From NCBI GenBank assembly GCA_031390755.1, contig JANMTS010000135.1, forward strand, positions 1 to 64,000: 64,000 bases of DNA, written 5' to 3'. Origin of the DNA: DATMER01 sp031390755 (GTDB taxonomy: Bacteria; Acidobacteriota; Thermoanaerobaculia; Multivoradales; UBA5704). Below the pieces are notes generated by a model, which had not been told where the DNA came from, ran no database searches, and saw only the letters and a list, made by a program, of their open reading frames with translations. The position numbers were made by a program, and so were the translations under genes. This document shows positions 32,738-40,870 of this stretch, piece by piece (positions within the stretch are counted from its first letter, which is position 1; every line of letters begins with the position of its first letter).

Positions 32738-33507
32738 GCCTGATCGACGAGGCCCTGCGCCGGGCACGCCAGGAAGCCGCGCGCCAGGACGCCGTCCGCC
32801 GCGACGAGCGCTACCGGCAGGTGCCGGTCCTCCCGCCGATGGCGTCGCGGAGGCCATCGGGGCCGTCCCGGGCCCTGGTGATCGCCGGGGTCGCCGCGGC
32901 CTGCGTGGTGCTGGTTGCAATTGGCATGGTTCTCGGACGCAGGGAGCCTCTCTCCCAGGAGACGGCGGCCGTGATACCCGCGGCGGCGGCGACCTCCCAG
33001 CCGGGTGCGGCGACCTCCCAGCCGGGTGCGGCGACCTCCCAGCCGGGTGCGGCGATCTCCCAGCCGGGTGCGGCGACCTCCCAGCCGGGTGCGGCGACCT
33101 CCCAGCCGGGTGCGGCGATCTCCCAGCCGGGTGCGGCGACGCCCCAGCCTCGGGAGGTGACCTCCCAGCCGGGGGAGGAGACCTCCCAGCGCGCGGAGGC
33201 CGCCGCACCCGCCCGGGAGACTCCGCCCCAGGAGCCGGCGCCCGTCTCCCCGGCTCCCGCGCCGGTGCCCGTCCCGGTGGCAACAGCCCCCGAGGTCCGG
33301 TCCTTCGTCCGCCAGGCGACGCTGCCGGACGGCGGAGCCCTCCGGCTGAACGGCATCGCCTTCTCGTCCACCCAGCCGGTGGCCCTGATCGACGACCGGG
33401 TTCTCACCCGCGGCGAGAGCTATCGGGGGTTCATCGTGAGCGACATTCAGCCCGGCTTCGTGGAGCTGAAGGGCGACGGCGTGATTCTCCGGGTTAGCCT
33501 CAAGTAA
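32734..33507 (+). CDS. GspB-like membrane protein with Ala-Thr-Ser-Gln-Pro-Gly repeats
   Basis: This 257-residue protein starts MSLIDEALRRARQEA, the cytosolic signature of the GspA-partner family. One transmembrane helix (about 47-67) is followed by a Pro-rich periplasmic stalk built of eight 7-residue repeats (AATSQPG type, about 85-140). The C-terminal GspB domain (LRLNGIAFSSTQPVALIDDRVLTRG, then FVELKGDGVILRV) follows. It likely links the ATPase upstream to the cell wall or secretin. Copy number of the repeat may vary among strains. Confidence 0.85.
   Translation: MSLIDEALRRARQEAARQDAVRRDERYRQVPVLPPMASRRPSGPSRALVIAGVAAACVVLVAIGMVLGRREPLSQETAAVIPAAAATSQPGAATSQPGAATSQPGAAISQPGAATSQPGAATSQPGAAISQPGAATPQPREVTSQPGEETSQRAEAAAPARETPPQEPAPVSPAPAPVPVPVATAPEVRSFVRQATLPDGGALRLNGIAFSSTQPVALIDDRVLTRGESYRGFIVSDIQPGFVELKGDGVILRVSLK
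32986..33153 (+). repeat. Tandem 21-bp coding repeat, eight units
   Basis: The unit GCGGCGACCTCCCAGCCGGGT recurs head-to-tail with few changes (ACC or ATC in the middle, last copy diverged). It stays in frame and encodes the stalk of the GspB-like protein. Confidence 0.9.
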
Positions 33508-33545
33508 GAGGACAAGGAAGAGGACAAAAAGAGGGGATTACCAGG

Positions 33546-34199
33546 ATGGATGCCGTCCCGTTCGAGGTCCGCCACGAGCTTCCCGGCTGGGAGCTGCTGT
33601 GGGTCCGTCTCCAGCGCCGGTCCGGTGAGGACGAGGCCCTCGCCGATCTCCGCCGTGAGGTCGCTGCCGTGGCCCGCGCCAATTTCGAGGGGGAGGGCCT
33701 GGCGACCCATCCCACGGTGCAGGCCGTACGGAAGCTGTTCCGCGCCGCCGGCTGCGATCCCACCCGCTACCGGCCCTCCTCCGAAGCCCTGCTCCGGCGG
33801 CTGCTCAAGGGCGAGGAGCTGCCCGCCATCCACCCCTTCGTGGATCTGAACAACTGCCTCTCGGTCGAGCTGGCCGTCCCCTGCTGCGCCTCGGCCGAAG
33901 GGACGTTCGCGCCGCCCGTCACCCTGCGAGCCGGCCGCCCGGAAGAGACCGTCCAGTCGCTCCGCGGCCCCTTCAACCTCGAAGGCAAGCCGCTGATGGA
34001 GGACGCCCGGGGTCCGTTCAGCACGCCGATCACCGACAGCGAGCGGGTGAGGGTCGGAGAGGGAACGGACCGGGTCTGGATCGTGGTCTATCTGCCCAAG
34101 GGGACGGTCGATCCCGAGGAAGCCCTCATGCGCTTGAACGAGCTGCTCTCGAAGGCGCCGGTGGCGGCGGTGGAGCTGGTGGGAGTGTCCGGCGGTTGA
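33546..34199 (+). CDS. B3/B4 domain protein, tRNA-editing-like
   Basis: This 217-residue stand-alone B3/B4 domain is of the type found in the beta subunit of phenylalanyl-tRNA synthetase, where it hydrolyses mischarged tRNA. The family phrases THPTVQAVRKLFRAAGCDPTRYRPSSEALLRRLL and VDLNNCLSVELAVP are present. Stand-alone versions are thought to edit or bind aminoacyl-tRNA or amino acids; the exact role is unknown. It sits 38 bases after the GspB-like gene. Confidence 0.85.
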   Translation: MDAVPFEVRHELPGWELLWVRLQRRSGEDEALADLRREVAAVARANFEGEGLATHPTVQAVRKLFRAAGCDPTRYRPSSEALLRRLLKGEELPAIHPFVDLNNCLSVELAVPCCASAEGTFAPPVTLRAGRPEETVQSLRGPFNLEGKPLMEDARGPFSTPITDSERVRVGEGTDRVWIVVYLPKGTVDPEEALMRLNELLSKAPVAAVELVGVSGG

Positions 34200-34208
34200 G
34201 CTTCGTCG

Positions 34209-34508
34209 TCACGCCCTGTGCGAGTGGCGCGCAACATAATCGCGGAGCACGCCGTCCATCCGGGCCTGCCAGCCCTCCCCGGTCGACTTGAAGTAGGCCA
34301 CGACCTCCGGGCTGTAACGGACCGAGACCAGCATTTTCTTGGACTCTGCCTTCGGCCGACCCCGCATTCCTCGTAGGGGAACCATCGCGCTCAACTGCTT
34401 GGGTGTGAGCGGAAGTGCGTCGGGATCGGACTTCGCGGCGGCGGTGATGGCCTTGTCTTCTTCGAGAGTCGGCATGAGAAGGCCGGAGCGCTTAGGGAGT
34501 TTCGACAT
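34209..34508 (-). CDS. brnA: BrnA-family antitoxin
   Basis: This 99-residue protein has a basic N-terminal part (GRPKAESKKMLVSVRYSPEVVAYFKSTGEGWQARMDGVLRDYV) with a ribbon-helix-helix-like C-terminal half, typical of BrnA. It would neutralise the BrnT toxin encoded just upstream and repress the shared promoter. Its ATG lies inside the toxin gene (17-base overlap), so the two are translated together. Confidence 0.85.
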   Translation of the reverse strand: MSKLPKRSGLLMPTLEEDKAITAAAKSDPDALPLTPKQLSAMVPLRGMRGRPKAESKKMLVSVRYSPEVVAYFKSTGEGWQARMDGVLRDYVARHSHRA

Positions 34509-34761
34509 AGTGTTTCACCTCGCGGCGATTGGCTCGGCGCAGGCTGATGATCCTTCGCGCCGTTCCACGATCCACAAAAGCCACGTAGTAGAGAACCTGG
34601 GCTCTCGGAGCGAGCGCGACCATGCGAAGCTCGTCGTACGGAAAACGCTCATCAACCCATGCCAGAGCGGCTTCCCAGTCAAGCTCGGCCGCCAAGCCCA
34701 GAGATAAACCATGCTTCGACTGATTGGCCAGATCCTTGGCAGAGTCGAAGACGATCCTCAT
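34492..34761 (-). CDS. brnT: BrnT-family ribonuclease toxin
   Basis: This 89-residue protein has the BrnT pattern: FDSAKDLANQSKHGLSLGLAAELDW at the N-terminus and the catalytic region with YYVAFVDRGTARRIISLRRANRREVKHYV. BrnT is a RelE-like ribonuclease that stops translation under stress. It is first in the brnTA operon. The start coincides with the predicted transcription start of a consensus promoter, so the message is probably leaderless. Confidence 0.9.
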   Translation of the reverse strand: MRIVFDSAKDLANQSKHGLSLGLAAELDWEAALAWVDERFPYDELRMVALAPRAQVLYYVAFVDRGTARRIISLRRANRREVKHYVETP

Positions 34762-34766
34762 GAATT

Positions 34767-34795
34767 AATGTAGCTACAGAAAACGATCCTGTCAA
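34767..34795 (-). promoter_or_regulatory. brnTA promoter with palindromic operator
   Basis: On the minus strand TTGACA (34795-34790), a 17-base spacer and TACATT (34772-34767) form a near-consensus sigma-70 promoter. The palindrome TGTAGCTACA (34769-34778) overlaps the -10 box and is the obvious BrnA operator. Transcription should begin at or next to the brnT ATG. Confidence 0.75.
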
Positions 34796-34804
34796 GCTTC
34801 TGAG

Positions 34805-35275
34805 TCAGTCCGCCAACCGCTCCATCAACGCCTTGAAGCTCGGCGCGATCTCACCTGAGTCCGGTCCCGTCTCCACGATCGGGCAGTCGCGGTCGTTCCG
34901 GCGGCGCTCCGTGTCGAAACAGACCTGGCCGTGCGGTCCCTGGCCGAAGGGAATGAAACCTGCCGTCTGGGGAGTCAGGCTGAAGATGGCTTCCCCCAGG
35001 CCCGAGAGACCGGCGGGACCGGAGCCAGCCGGATTCGGGAGCAGGCGAAACGGCCCGAGGTCGACCTCGCCTTCCCAGGTGTAGGAGGTTACGAGCTGCT
35101 CGAAGAGCGGCGGAAATCTTCCGGGCAGCCGGGAGTAGAGCGGGTCGAAGACCTCGCGTCCGGCGATCGCCGGTCTCGCCGACAGCCCGAAGGCGGTCGC
35201 GAAGCGCTTGAGGAGCGCGGCATCCCCGAGCCTGCCGAACGGAACCCGGGACGCCGCTGAGGACGAGCCAGCCAT
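34805..35275 (-). CDS. SMI1/KNR4 (SUKH)-like protein
   Basis: This 156-residue protein fits the SUKH superfamily loosely: PLYSRLPGRFPPLFEQLVTSYTW, then LGPFRLLPNPA and GFIPFGQGPHGQVCFDT. In bacteria SUKH proteins often act as immunity proteins against contact-dependent toxins, or are recruited in other roles. No toxin gene is adjacent, so it is an orphan here. It is upstream of brnTA on the same strand but has its own spacing. Confidence 0.65.
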   Translation of the reverse strand: MAGSSSAASRVPFGRLGDAALLKRFATAFGLSARPAIAGREVFDPLYSRLPGRFPPLFEQLVTSYTWEGEVDLGPFRLLPNPAGSGPAGLSGLGEAIFSLTPQTAGFIPFGQGPHGQVCFDTERRRNDRDCPIVETGPDSGEIAPSFKALMERLAD

Positions 35276-35362
35276 CGTTGGAGCCTCTCCATTCCCACTA
35301 CTTTGAAAAAAGCGGGGCTATCTTGCCACGGCCCGGGCTTCAACGCCAGACACCTCCCGACG

Positions 35363-36148
35363 CTAGACCGGCCGGTTGTGCCGGACCAGGAAGTCGTCGA
35401 TGAGCGCGCGGGAGATGCTCAGCCGCGAGGGCAGCAGGGGCAGATCGTCGAGCGTGAACCAGCGGGCGTCCTCGATCTCGGAGGGGTCGATGCGGATCTC
35501 GCCGCCGGCGAAGTCGGCCACGAAGCCGACCATCAGCGAGTTCGGGAACGGCCACGGCTGGCTGCCAAAGTATCGGATGTCGCGGACCTCGACGCCGACC
35601 TCCTCCCGGATCTCGCGCGCCACGGTGTCCTCCAGCGACTCTCCGGGCTCCACGAAGCCGGCGAGGGTGCTGTAGACCCCCGGCGCGAAGTGGGGAGACC
35701 GGGCGAGGAGCATCCGCTCTCCGTCCTGGATGCGCACGATGACCGCCGGGGAGATCCGCGGGAAGTGCTGGAGGCCGCAGCGCGGACAGGTCCGGGAGCG
35801 CTCGCTGGCGCTCGCCGTCGTCTCGGTGCCGCACCGGCCGCAGAACCGGTGGTTGCGGTCCCACTCGAGGAGTTGGACGGCCCGGCCGGCGAGCTTCCAG
35901 AGCTCCTCGTCGAACCGTCCCCAGAGCTTCCGCAGGCCGAAGAAGGACATGTCGGGGGGAGGCTCGGTCCCGGCCTCCAGGGCGACGGCCCAATACGCGG
36001 TCCCTCCGAGCTCGCCGACGAGCAGCGGCTCCGAGGCGGCGAGCCCGAGGCCGGTCCAGTCGTCCGCACCAAGTCCCGCGCCCGGGCCCTCGTCCGGCAG
36101 CAGCAGCTCCTGGCCCCGGAACGCGAACCACCAGGACGCGCCGCTCAA
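35363..36148 (-). CDS. nudC: NADH pyrophosphatase, Nudix family
   Basis: This 261-residue protein has the NudC layout: a variable N-terminal domain, a zinc ribbon (CGRCG near 98 and CPRCG near 117), the Nudix box GFVEPGESLEDTVAREIREEVGVE, and the NADH-specific SQPWPFPNS downstream. It hydrolyses NAD(H) to NMN(H) and AMP and can remove NAD caps from RNA. It starts 10 bases after the phosphatase gene and is probably co-transcribed with it. Confidence 0.95.
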   Translation of the reverse strand: MSGASWWFAFRGQELLLPDEGPGAGLGADDWTGLGLAASEPLLVGELGGTAYWAVALEAGTEPPPDMSFFGLRKLWGRFDEELWKLAGRAVQLLEWDRNHRFCGRCGTETTASASERSRTCPRCGLQHFPRISPAVIVRIQDGERMLLARSPHFAPGVYSTLAGFVEPGESLEDTVAREIREEVGVEVRDIRYFGSQPWPFPNSLMVGFVADFAGGEIRIDPSEIEDARWFTLDDLPLLPSRLSISRALIDDFLVRHNRPV

Positions 36149-36158
36149 CTCACCCCCC

Positions 36159-36587
36159 TCACGACGCTCCGCGCAGGGTCAGCAGGTAGTCGGCGAACAC
36201 CTCGTTGAAGAGCGCGCCGGACCGGCGCTGGCGCAGGTGCCGGACGATCTCCTCCCCGGACATCCCCAGGTAGTGAAGGATCATCCCCGCGACCAGGGCC
36301 GAGCGGTTGAACCCCATGCCGCAGTGGGAGAGCACCCGGTGGCCGCTCTGCACCATCGAGGCGCCGAGCCGCGCCACGGCCTCCAGCTTGGGCATGTCGG
36401 GAAGCTCTTCGTCGTAGATCGGGAAGTAGATGTAAAGGACATGGTTCGGCATGGTCGGCACGCAGTGGTCGAGGTCGCCTTCGAGGTCGATGACGACCGT
36501 GATTCCATTCTCCGCGATCGGATCCCAGCACTCGATCTTGGGTGACAGGTAGAGGCAGCCGGCTTCGTCGAGGCAGATGATGTCCAT
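36159..36587 (-). CDS. Dual-specificity protein phosphatase-like
   Basis: This 142-residue cysteine phosphatase has the signature HCGMGFNRS near residue 87 (catalytic Cys in the HCxxGxxRS loop) and a general-acid Asp in YIYFPIYDEELPD. It would dephosphorylate phosphoproteins or other phosphoesters in the cytosol. A Ser/Thr kinase gene lies 2.3 kb away but in another transcript. GGAGG precedes the ATG. Confidence 0.85.
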   Translation of the reverse strand: MDIICLDEAGCLYLSPKIECWDPIAENGITVVIDLEGDLDHCVPTMPNHVLYIYFPIYDEELPDMPKLEAVARLGASMVQSGHRVLSHCGMGFNRSALVAGMILHYLGMSGEEIVRHLRQRRSGALFNEVFADYLLTLRGAS

Positions 36588-36699
36588 GAAAATCCTCCGG
36601 GCCGAAGTCTATGACAACCCACTGGAGTGTATGGAGCAACCCGAACCGGGATAAGCTCGTATCCAGAGTTGCGCATGCATGCGCGAAAGGAGAAATCGC

Positions 36700-37806
36700 A
36701 TGAAGACTGGATGGAATCGGGTTCCGGCCCTCCTGGGGATCGGCCTCGTGCTGGTTTCGCTGCCCGCCGTGGCGGCAGACTTTGCTGGTGTGATCACGAA
36801 GACCAACGCCCACGCCAAGGATGCCGGACGGACCTGGACGGCGGAGCGCTTCGCCTCGGCCCGGCCCCTGCCGCTCCAGCGGTTGGAGCGCGGCGCCGAG
36901 ATCGCGCCGGAAGCAGTGTCGGAGGCCGTGGTGAAGGCGGAAGCGGGCGTGCCTCTTTCGGCGGCGGGCCGGGCTCCGGTCGCGGGCATCCTCGCCGACG
37001 AGTCAAACCGGCTGTTCGAGCCCTTCGATCTGGAATCGGGGCTCGGCTCCGCGACCGGTGAGGCTTCGGGCAGCGCCAAGGGTTATTTCACCAGCTCCCG
37101 CCTGGTGCCGACGTCGGCCGACCGCAGCTATCCCTATTCGACGGTCGGCAAGCTCTTCTTCCACATCGACGGCGAAGGCGACTTCTACTGCTCCGCCGCG
37201 GTGATCCGGGCGCGCCTCATTGCCACGGCTGCGCAGTGCGTCCACGGCGGCTCCGGCCAGGGCTTCTTCGACGATTTCGAGTTCGTTCCGGCCTATCGGG
37301 ATGGCACCGCTCCGTATGACACCTGGCGGTGGGAGTTCGTGGTCGCTCCGAGCACGTGGACGGGCGGCAACGGCAATCTTCCGAACGCGGCGGACTACGC
37401 GCTCATCGAGCTGACGGACCTGACGATCAGCGGCGTGAAGCGGAGGGTCGGCGACGTGGTGGGCTTCCTCGGCTACCAGATCCAGCGCCTGCGGCCGAAC
37501 CACGCGCATCTGCTCGGCTACCCGAGTAACTTCGACAGCGGCGAGAAGCTCCACCAGGTGACGGCCCAGGCGCTGCGCAACGCGTCCGCGAACAACGTGG
37601 AGTTCGGCTCGGACATGCGGGGCGGCTCGGCCGGCGGTCCGCTGATCCAGGACTTCGGCGACAACGCGAACCTGGTGAAGTGGATCGGGGCGATCTCCTA
37701 CTACAACAACTCGACGACGGTGAAGGTGCAGGGGGCTTCGATCCCGGACTCGCGCTTCACGTCGATCCTGAACGTGGCCTGCGCGCGAAGGGCCGGAAAC
37801 TGTTGA
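36700..37806 (+). CDS. Secreted trypsin-like serine protease homologue lacking the catalytic His
   Basis: This 368-residue protein has a signal peptide (MKTGWNRVPALLGIGLVLV...VAA, about 1-26) and a trypsin/V8-like domain from about 145. The Asp region (ADYALIEL, D232) and nucleophile region (GGSAGGPL, S310) are intact. The expected TAAHC motif reads TAAQC, with Gln179 in place of the catalytic His (CAG for CAC or CAT). It is therefore either a pseudoprotease or carries one base error. About 120 residues before the domain look like a propeptide. AAAGGAG precedes the ATG. Confidence 0.85.
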   Translation: MKTGWNRVPALLGIGLVLVSLPAVAADFAGVITKTNAHAKDAGRTWTAERFASARPLPLQRLERGAEIAPEAVSEAVVKAEAGVPLSAAGRAPVAGILADESNRLFEPFDLESGLGSATGEASGSAKGYFTSSRLVPTSADRSYPYSTVGKLFFHIDGEGDFYCSAAVIRARLIATAAQCVHGGSGQGFFDDFEFVPAYRDGTAPYDTWRWEFVVAPSTWTGGNGNLPNAADYALIELTDLTISGVKRRVGDVVGFLGYQIQRLRPNHAHLLGYPSNFDSGEKLHQVTAQALRNASANNVEFGSDMRGGSAGGPLIQDFGDNANLVKWIGAISYYNNSTTVKVQGASIPDSRFTSILNVACARRAGNC

Positions 37807-37827
37807 TCCCATCCCCCCTCTCCCTGG

Positions 37828-37854
37828 CCCTCTCCCCCGTGCCGGGGGAGAGGG
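37828..37854. terminator. Bidirectional terminator-like hairpin
   Basis: An 11-bp perfect stem CCCTCTCCCCC with loop GTGCC lies between the convergent protease-like and thioredoxin-reductase-like genes. Similar CCCTCTCCC/GGGAGAGGG palindromes occur elsewhere in the window (near 48880). Confidence 0.65.
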
Positions 37855-37894
37855 GACCCTCCCTTCCCTCTTTCTTCGGAGGGATGGCTCTTTC

Positions 37895-38824
37895 TCACCG
37901 GATGTCTTCTCTCCTCAAATGCTGGTCGATCATGAGCGCCGCGATGTTGCCGGTGCCAATGGCCACCGCGACCTGCTGGGTCATGGGCCGCAGGTCTCCG
38001 GCGATCCAGACGCCCGGCACATTGGTGTCGCCGCGCTGAGACTGCGGCTGGGCGTGGTAGCCGGTCGGCGCCATCTCGACTCCGAGCTGCTGCGCCAGAT
38101 CGGTCCGCCCCAGCGCCGGGCTCGAGACGAAGAAGGCCTCGGCGTTCAGCACCGTGCCGTCCTCAAGCTCCAGGCCGCTGAGCGTCCGCTTGTCTCCGAT
38201 CAGCTTCCGGATCTTTCCCGGGATCACGGAAATCCCTTTCTCCTGGAGCTTCGCGGCGTGGCGCTCCGACAGCTCCGTGTCCGCCGTGGCCAGGATGCGC
38301 AGCCGGTTCGTGTAGCGGGTGAGCCCCACCGCCGTTCCCGCCGCCCGCTCGGCCGGACCCACTCCGATCACGATCGTGTCCTTGTCCTTGACCTCCGGGG
38401 CTTCGCAGTCGGTGCAATAGAAAAGGTTTCCCTTGCCGGCGTACTGAAAGCACGGGACGAAGTCCCCGCCCACCAGCGGGTGATAGCGGGCGACGCCGGT
38501 GGCGAGGAGGAGGGTCTTGCCGTGCCACGCCTCGCCCTTCTCGCCGGTCAGGACGAAGTCCCCGTCCTTCCCTTCCGCCTTGACCACGTTGCCGCGTGCG
38601 GTCTCCGCTCCCATCTCCTCGGCCTGCGCCTTGAGCCGCTTCTGGATGTCCGTGCCGCGGGCGCCCGGCATGCCCGGGACGTTCCAGAGCTGCTCCAGGG
38701 TGAAGAAGAGGGGTCCGCTCACACGGTCGATCACCAGCACCTTGCGGCTGTGCCAGGCGAGATGGAGGGCGGCGCTCAGGCCGGCGGGACCGCCGCCCAC
38801 GATCAGGGTGTCGTACAGGGTCAT
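37895..38824 (-). CDS. Thioredoxin reductase-like FAD/NAD(P)-dependent oxidoreductase
   Basis: This 309-residue pyridine-nucleotide disulfide oxidoreductase has the FAD loop LIVGGGPAGLSAALH (8-22), a redox CxxC at C137 and C140 (FYCTDCEAP), an NAD(P) loop IGVGPAERAAG and the second FAD motif GVWIAGDLRP. The active-site wording CTDC differs from the CATC of standard TrxB and fits divergent TrxR-like or ferredoxin-type reductases. The reductant and partner are unknown. AGGAGG lies upstream of the ATG. Confidence 0.82.
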   Translation of the reverse strand: MTLYDTLIVGGGPAGLSAALHLAWHSRKVLVIDRVSGPLFFTLEQLWNVPGMPGARGTDIQKRLKAQAEEMGAETARGNVVKAEGKDGDFVLTGEKGEAWHGKTLLLATGVARYHPLVGGDFVPCFQYAGKGNLFYCTDCEAPEVKDKDTIVIGVGPAERAAGTAVGLTRYTNRLRILATADTELSERHAAKLQEKGISVIPGKIRKLIGDKRTLSGLELEDGTVLNAEAFFVSSPALGRTDLAQQLGVEMAPTGYHAQPQSQRGDTNVPGVWIAGDLRPMTQQVAVAIGTGNIAALMIDQHLRREDIR

Positions 38825-38835
38825 CGCGTTCCTCC

Positions 38836-39678
38836 TCAAGTCCTTCGTGTCAGATTGGCGAGCGCCACTTCGAGCTCCATCACGACGTCGGGAAATCCGG
38901 CGGGCCGCCGCGCGGGCTCCTTGGCCAGGCAGGCCATGACCAGGGCCGAGAGGCGCGGGCCGCACTCCGGCGCGCGGTCCGCGACCGGAACCGGATCTTC
39001 CCCCAGCAGCCGGCGGGAGATCTCCGGAAAGCTGAAGCCGGCGAACGGCCGCTCGCCGGTCAGCAGCTCGTAGGCCACGACGCCGAACGAGAAGATGTCC
39101 GCGCGGCCGTCCACGGCGTGGCCCTGGAACTGCTCGGGCGACAGATAACCCAGCGTGCCCACGGCCACCCCCTGGGTGGTCAGGTTGAAGCTGCGGTCGA
39201 GCAGCCGGGCGAACCCGAAATCCATCAGCTTCACCGTTCCGTCCGGCAGCACGCGGACGTTGCGCGGCTTCACGTCCCGGTGCAGCACCCCCTGGGCGTG
39301 GGCGTGGCCGAGCCCGCGCGCGATCTGGACCAGGAGCAGAATGCGCTCCGAGAGCGGCAGGTCCGGACGCCGCTTCACGAGATCGCTCAGATCCTCGCCG
39401 CCGTGAAGCTCCTGGATCAGGTAGGGAAAACCGTCCTCCGCTCCAAGATCATGAACCCGCGTCACGTTCGGATGCCGCAGGCCGGCCGCGATCTGCGCCT
39501 CCAGAAGGAAGCGGCGGCGCAGCTTGGCATTGCGGGACGTGCAGACCTTGACCGCCACGGCGAGCCCGGTCTCCGGATCGAGGCCCTGATAGACCACGGA
39601 CGCCGCCCCGCCTCCGATCTTGCGGATCAGCTCATAACGGCCAAGGGCCTGGCGGCCTTCCAGGGGATCGGGTTCCAT
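38836..39678 (-). CDS. Ser/Thr protein kinase, Hanks type
   Basis: This 280-residue protein is a bare eukaryotic-like kinase domain. It shows the Gly-rich loop IGGGAASVVYQG, VAVKV lysine, catalytic loop HRDVKPRN, metal-binding DFGFARL and the APE-like SPEQF. No transmembrane or sensor domain follows, so it is soluble and probably works on a cytosolic partner. It lies 12 bases upstream of the thioredoxin-reductase-like gene on the same strand and likely shares its transcript. Confidence 0.92.
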   Translation of the reverse strand: MEPDPLEGRQALGRYELIRKIGGGAASVVYQGLDPETGLAVAVKVCTSRNAKLRRRFLLEAQIAAGLRHPNVTRVHDLGAEDGFPYLIQELHGGEDLSDLVKRRPDLPLSERILLLVQIARGLGHAHAQGVLHRDVKPRNVRVLPDGTVKLMDFGFARLLDRSFNLTTQGVAVGTLGYLSPEQFQGHAVDGRADIFSFGVVAYELLTGERPFAGFSFPEISRRLLGEDPVPVADRAPECGPRLSALVMACLAKEPARRPAGFPDVVMELEVALANLTRRT

Positions 39679-39776
39679 GAATCTGGTCCGCAAAAGACGC
39701 GGCCATTCTACGCCTTCCCTGGAACGTTGCCTTGTTCTTTCGAGCCGAGGGCCGGGTCGAGAGGAGAATTCTGGAC

Positions 39777-40331
39777 CTAGGGAAGAAGATCCGAGACCGG
39801 CATGGACCATCCGGGAAGAGCGGGCTCGGCGTCGGCCCGCTCTCCGGCGCGGAAGACCGAGACCGGAGCAGTCCGACCGGGCTGATAGACGCGGACCTCG
39901 CGCCCGCGCAGAACGTCCACATCCCAGACCACCAGGGTGCCCGAGGCGAAGTAGTCCGCCCGCTTGCGCGCCAGGGAGATCTCCGCGTCCGGGCCGTAGT
40001 CGTTCTCGCTCCGGACCTCGACGGCGAAGACCGGGGCGCCGTTGAGGAACTGGCCGCCGAGAGGCAGCTTGCCGATCCAGAACGCCGCGTCCGGGCTGAA
40101 GGACCGCCGGCCCGGGAGATCGACGAGAAAGCCGACATTGTCCGGGAACGCGTAACCGGCGCCGGTCTCCCGCTCGTAGTCGTCGAGGCTGCGGTAGATG
40201 CGGCCCGCCGCCCGGCCCGGCAACCCCCCTGTCGGTGACATCAGAACCAGCCCCCCGTCCACCAGCTCCGCCTTCCCGTTCTCGGGAACCCGGTAGAGAT
40301 CCGCAACCCGTGCCTCGGCCCTGGTCGCCAT
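39777..40331 (-). CDS. Uma2-family (DUF820) endonuclease-like protein
   Basis: This 184-residue PD-(D/E)XK-fold protein is of the Uma2/DUF820 family: ELVDGGLVLMSP, FSPDAAFW and the core strand VFAVEVRSENDYG with the acidic and basic residues, then YFASGTLVVWDVD. The family is very abundant in some phyla, often as mobile paralogues; function is unproven. The ATG at 40331 is chosen because GGGAGG lies upstream; the frame continues to 40424. Confidence 0.85.
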   Translation of the reverse strand: MATRAEARVADLYRVPENGKAELVDGGLVLMSPTGGLPGRAAGRIYRSLDDYERETGAGYAFPDNVGFLVDLPGRRSFSPDAAFWIGKLPLGGQFLNGAPVFAVEVRSENDYGPDAEISLARKRADYFASGTLVVWDVDVLRGREVRVYQPGRTAPVSVFRAGERADAEPALPGWSMPVSDLLP

Positions 40332-40420
40332 GGTGCCTCCCGCGGAACGTCTCGCCGCCGGATCGGCCGGTCGCAGATCGGCAGGCTCCGGTACCCGGCG
40401 TGGACGATCCATTCGTGCCT

Positions 40421-40870
40421 TCATTGTACTCCGTTCGCCTCTTCGTACGACCGGATCGCCTCGCGCAGGGCGTCCGGAATCGGAGTCGAGCGGCCGGTGG
40501 CGTAGTCCATCCAGACGATGACGCCGTGGCCGTCCGCCACCCGTTCGCCGTCCGGGGTGCCGTCGCGGCGGACGATCTCGTACTCCATGCGGAAGCTGCT
40601 GCGGCCGATCTCCGACACGCGGGTCCAGACGTCGAGCTCGGCGGGATGGTGGGTCTGCCGCCGGAAGTTGAGGTGGGCGGCCGCGAGCGCCGGGCCGTGC
40701 TTCTCGCCCTCGCGGTGGTCGAGCATCCGGATCGCCGCGAAGTAGCTCATCCGGGCCGACTCGCAGTAGGTGAAGTACTTGGCGTTGTTGACATGGCCCA
40801 TCGTGTCCATGTCTCCCCAGCGGACGGTGATGGGCTCGCGGTGGCCGGTTCGGCTCTTGATATCGCTCAT
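40421..40870 (-). CDS. Acyl-CoA thioesterase, 4HBT hotdog fold
   Basis: This 149-residue hotdog-fold protein has the 4-hydroxybenzoyl-CoA thioesterase-type motif VRWGDMDTMGHVNNAKYFTYCE (about 16-37), where the Asp is catalytic. It would hydrolyse acyl-CoA; the chain is not predictable. Its ATG overlaps the stop of the next upstream gene (ATGA). Confidence 0.88.
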   Translation of the reverse strand: MSDIKSRTGHREPITVRWGDMDTMGHVNNAKYFTYCESARMSYFAAIRMLDHREGEKHGPALAAAHLNFRRQTHHPAELDVWTRVSEIGRSSFRMEYEIVRRDGTPDGERVADGHGVIVWMDYATGRSTPIPDALREAIRSYEEANGVQ

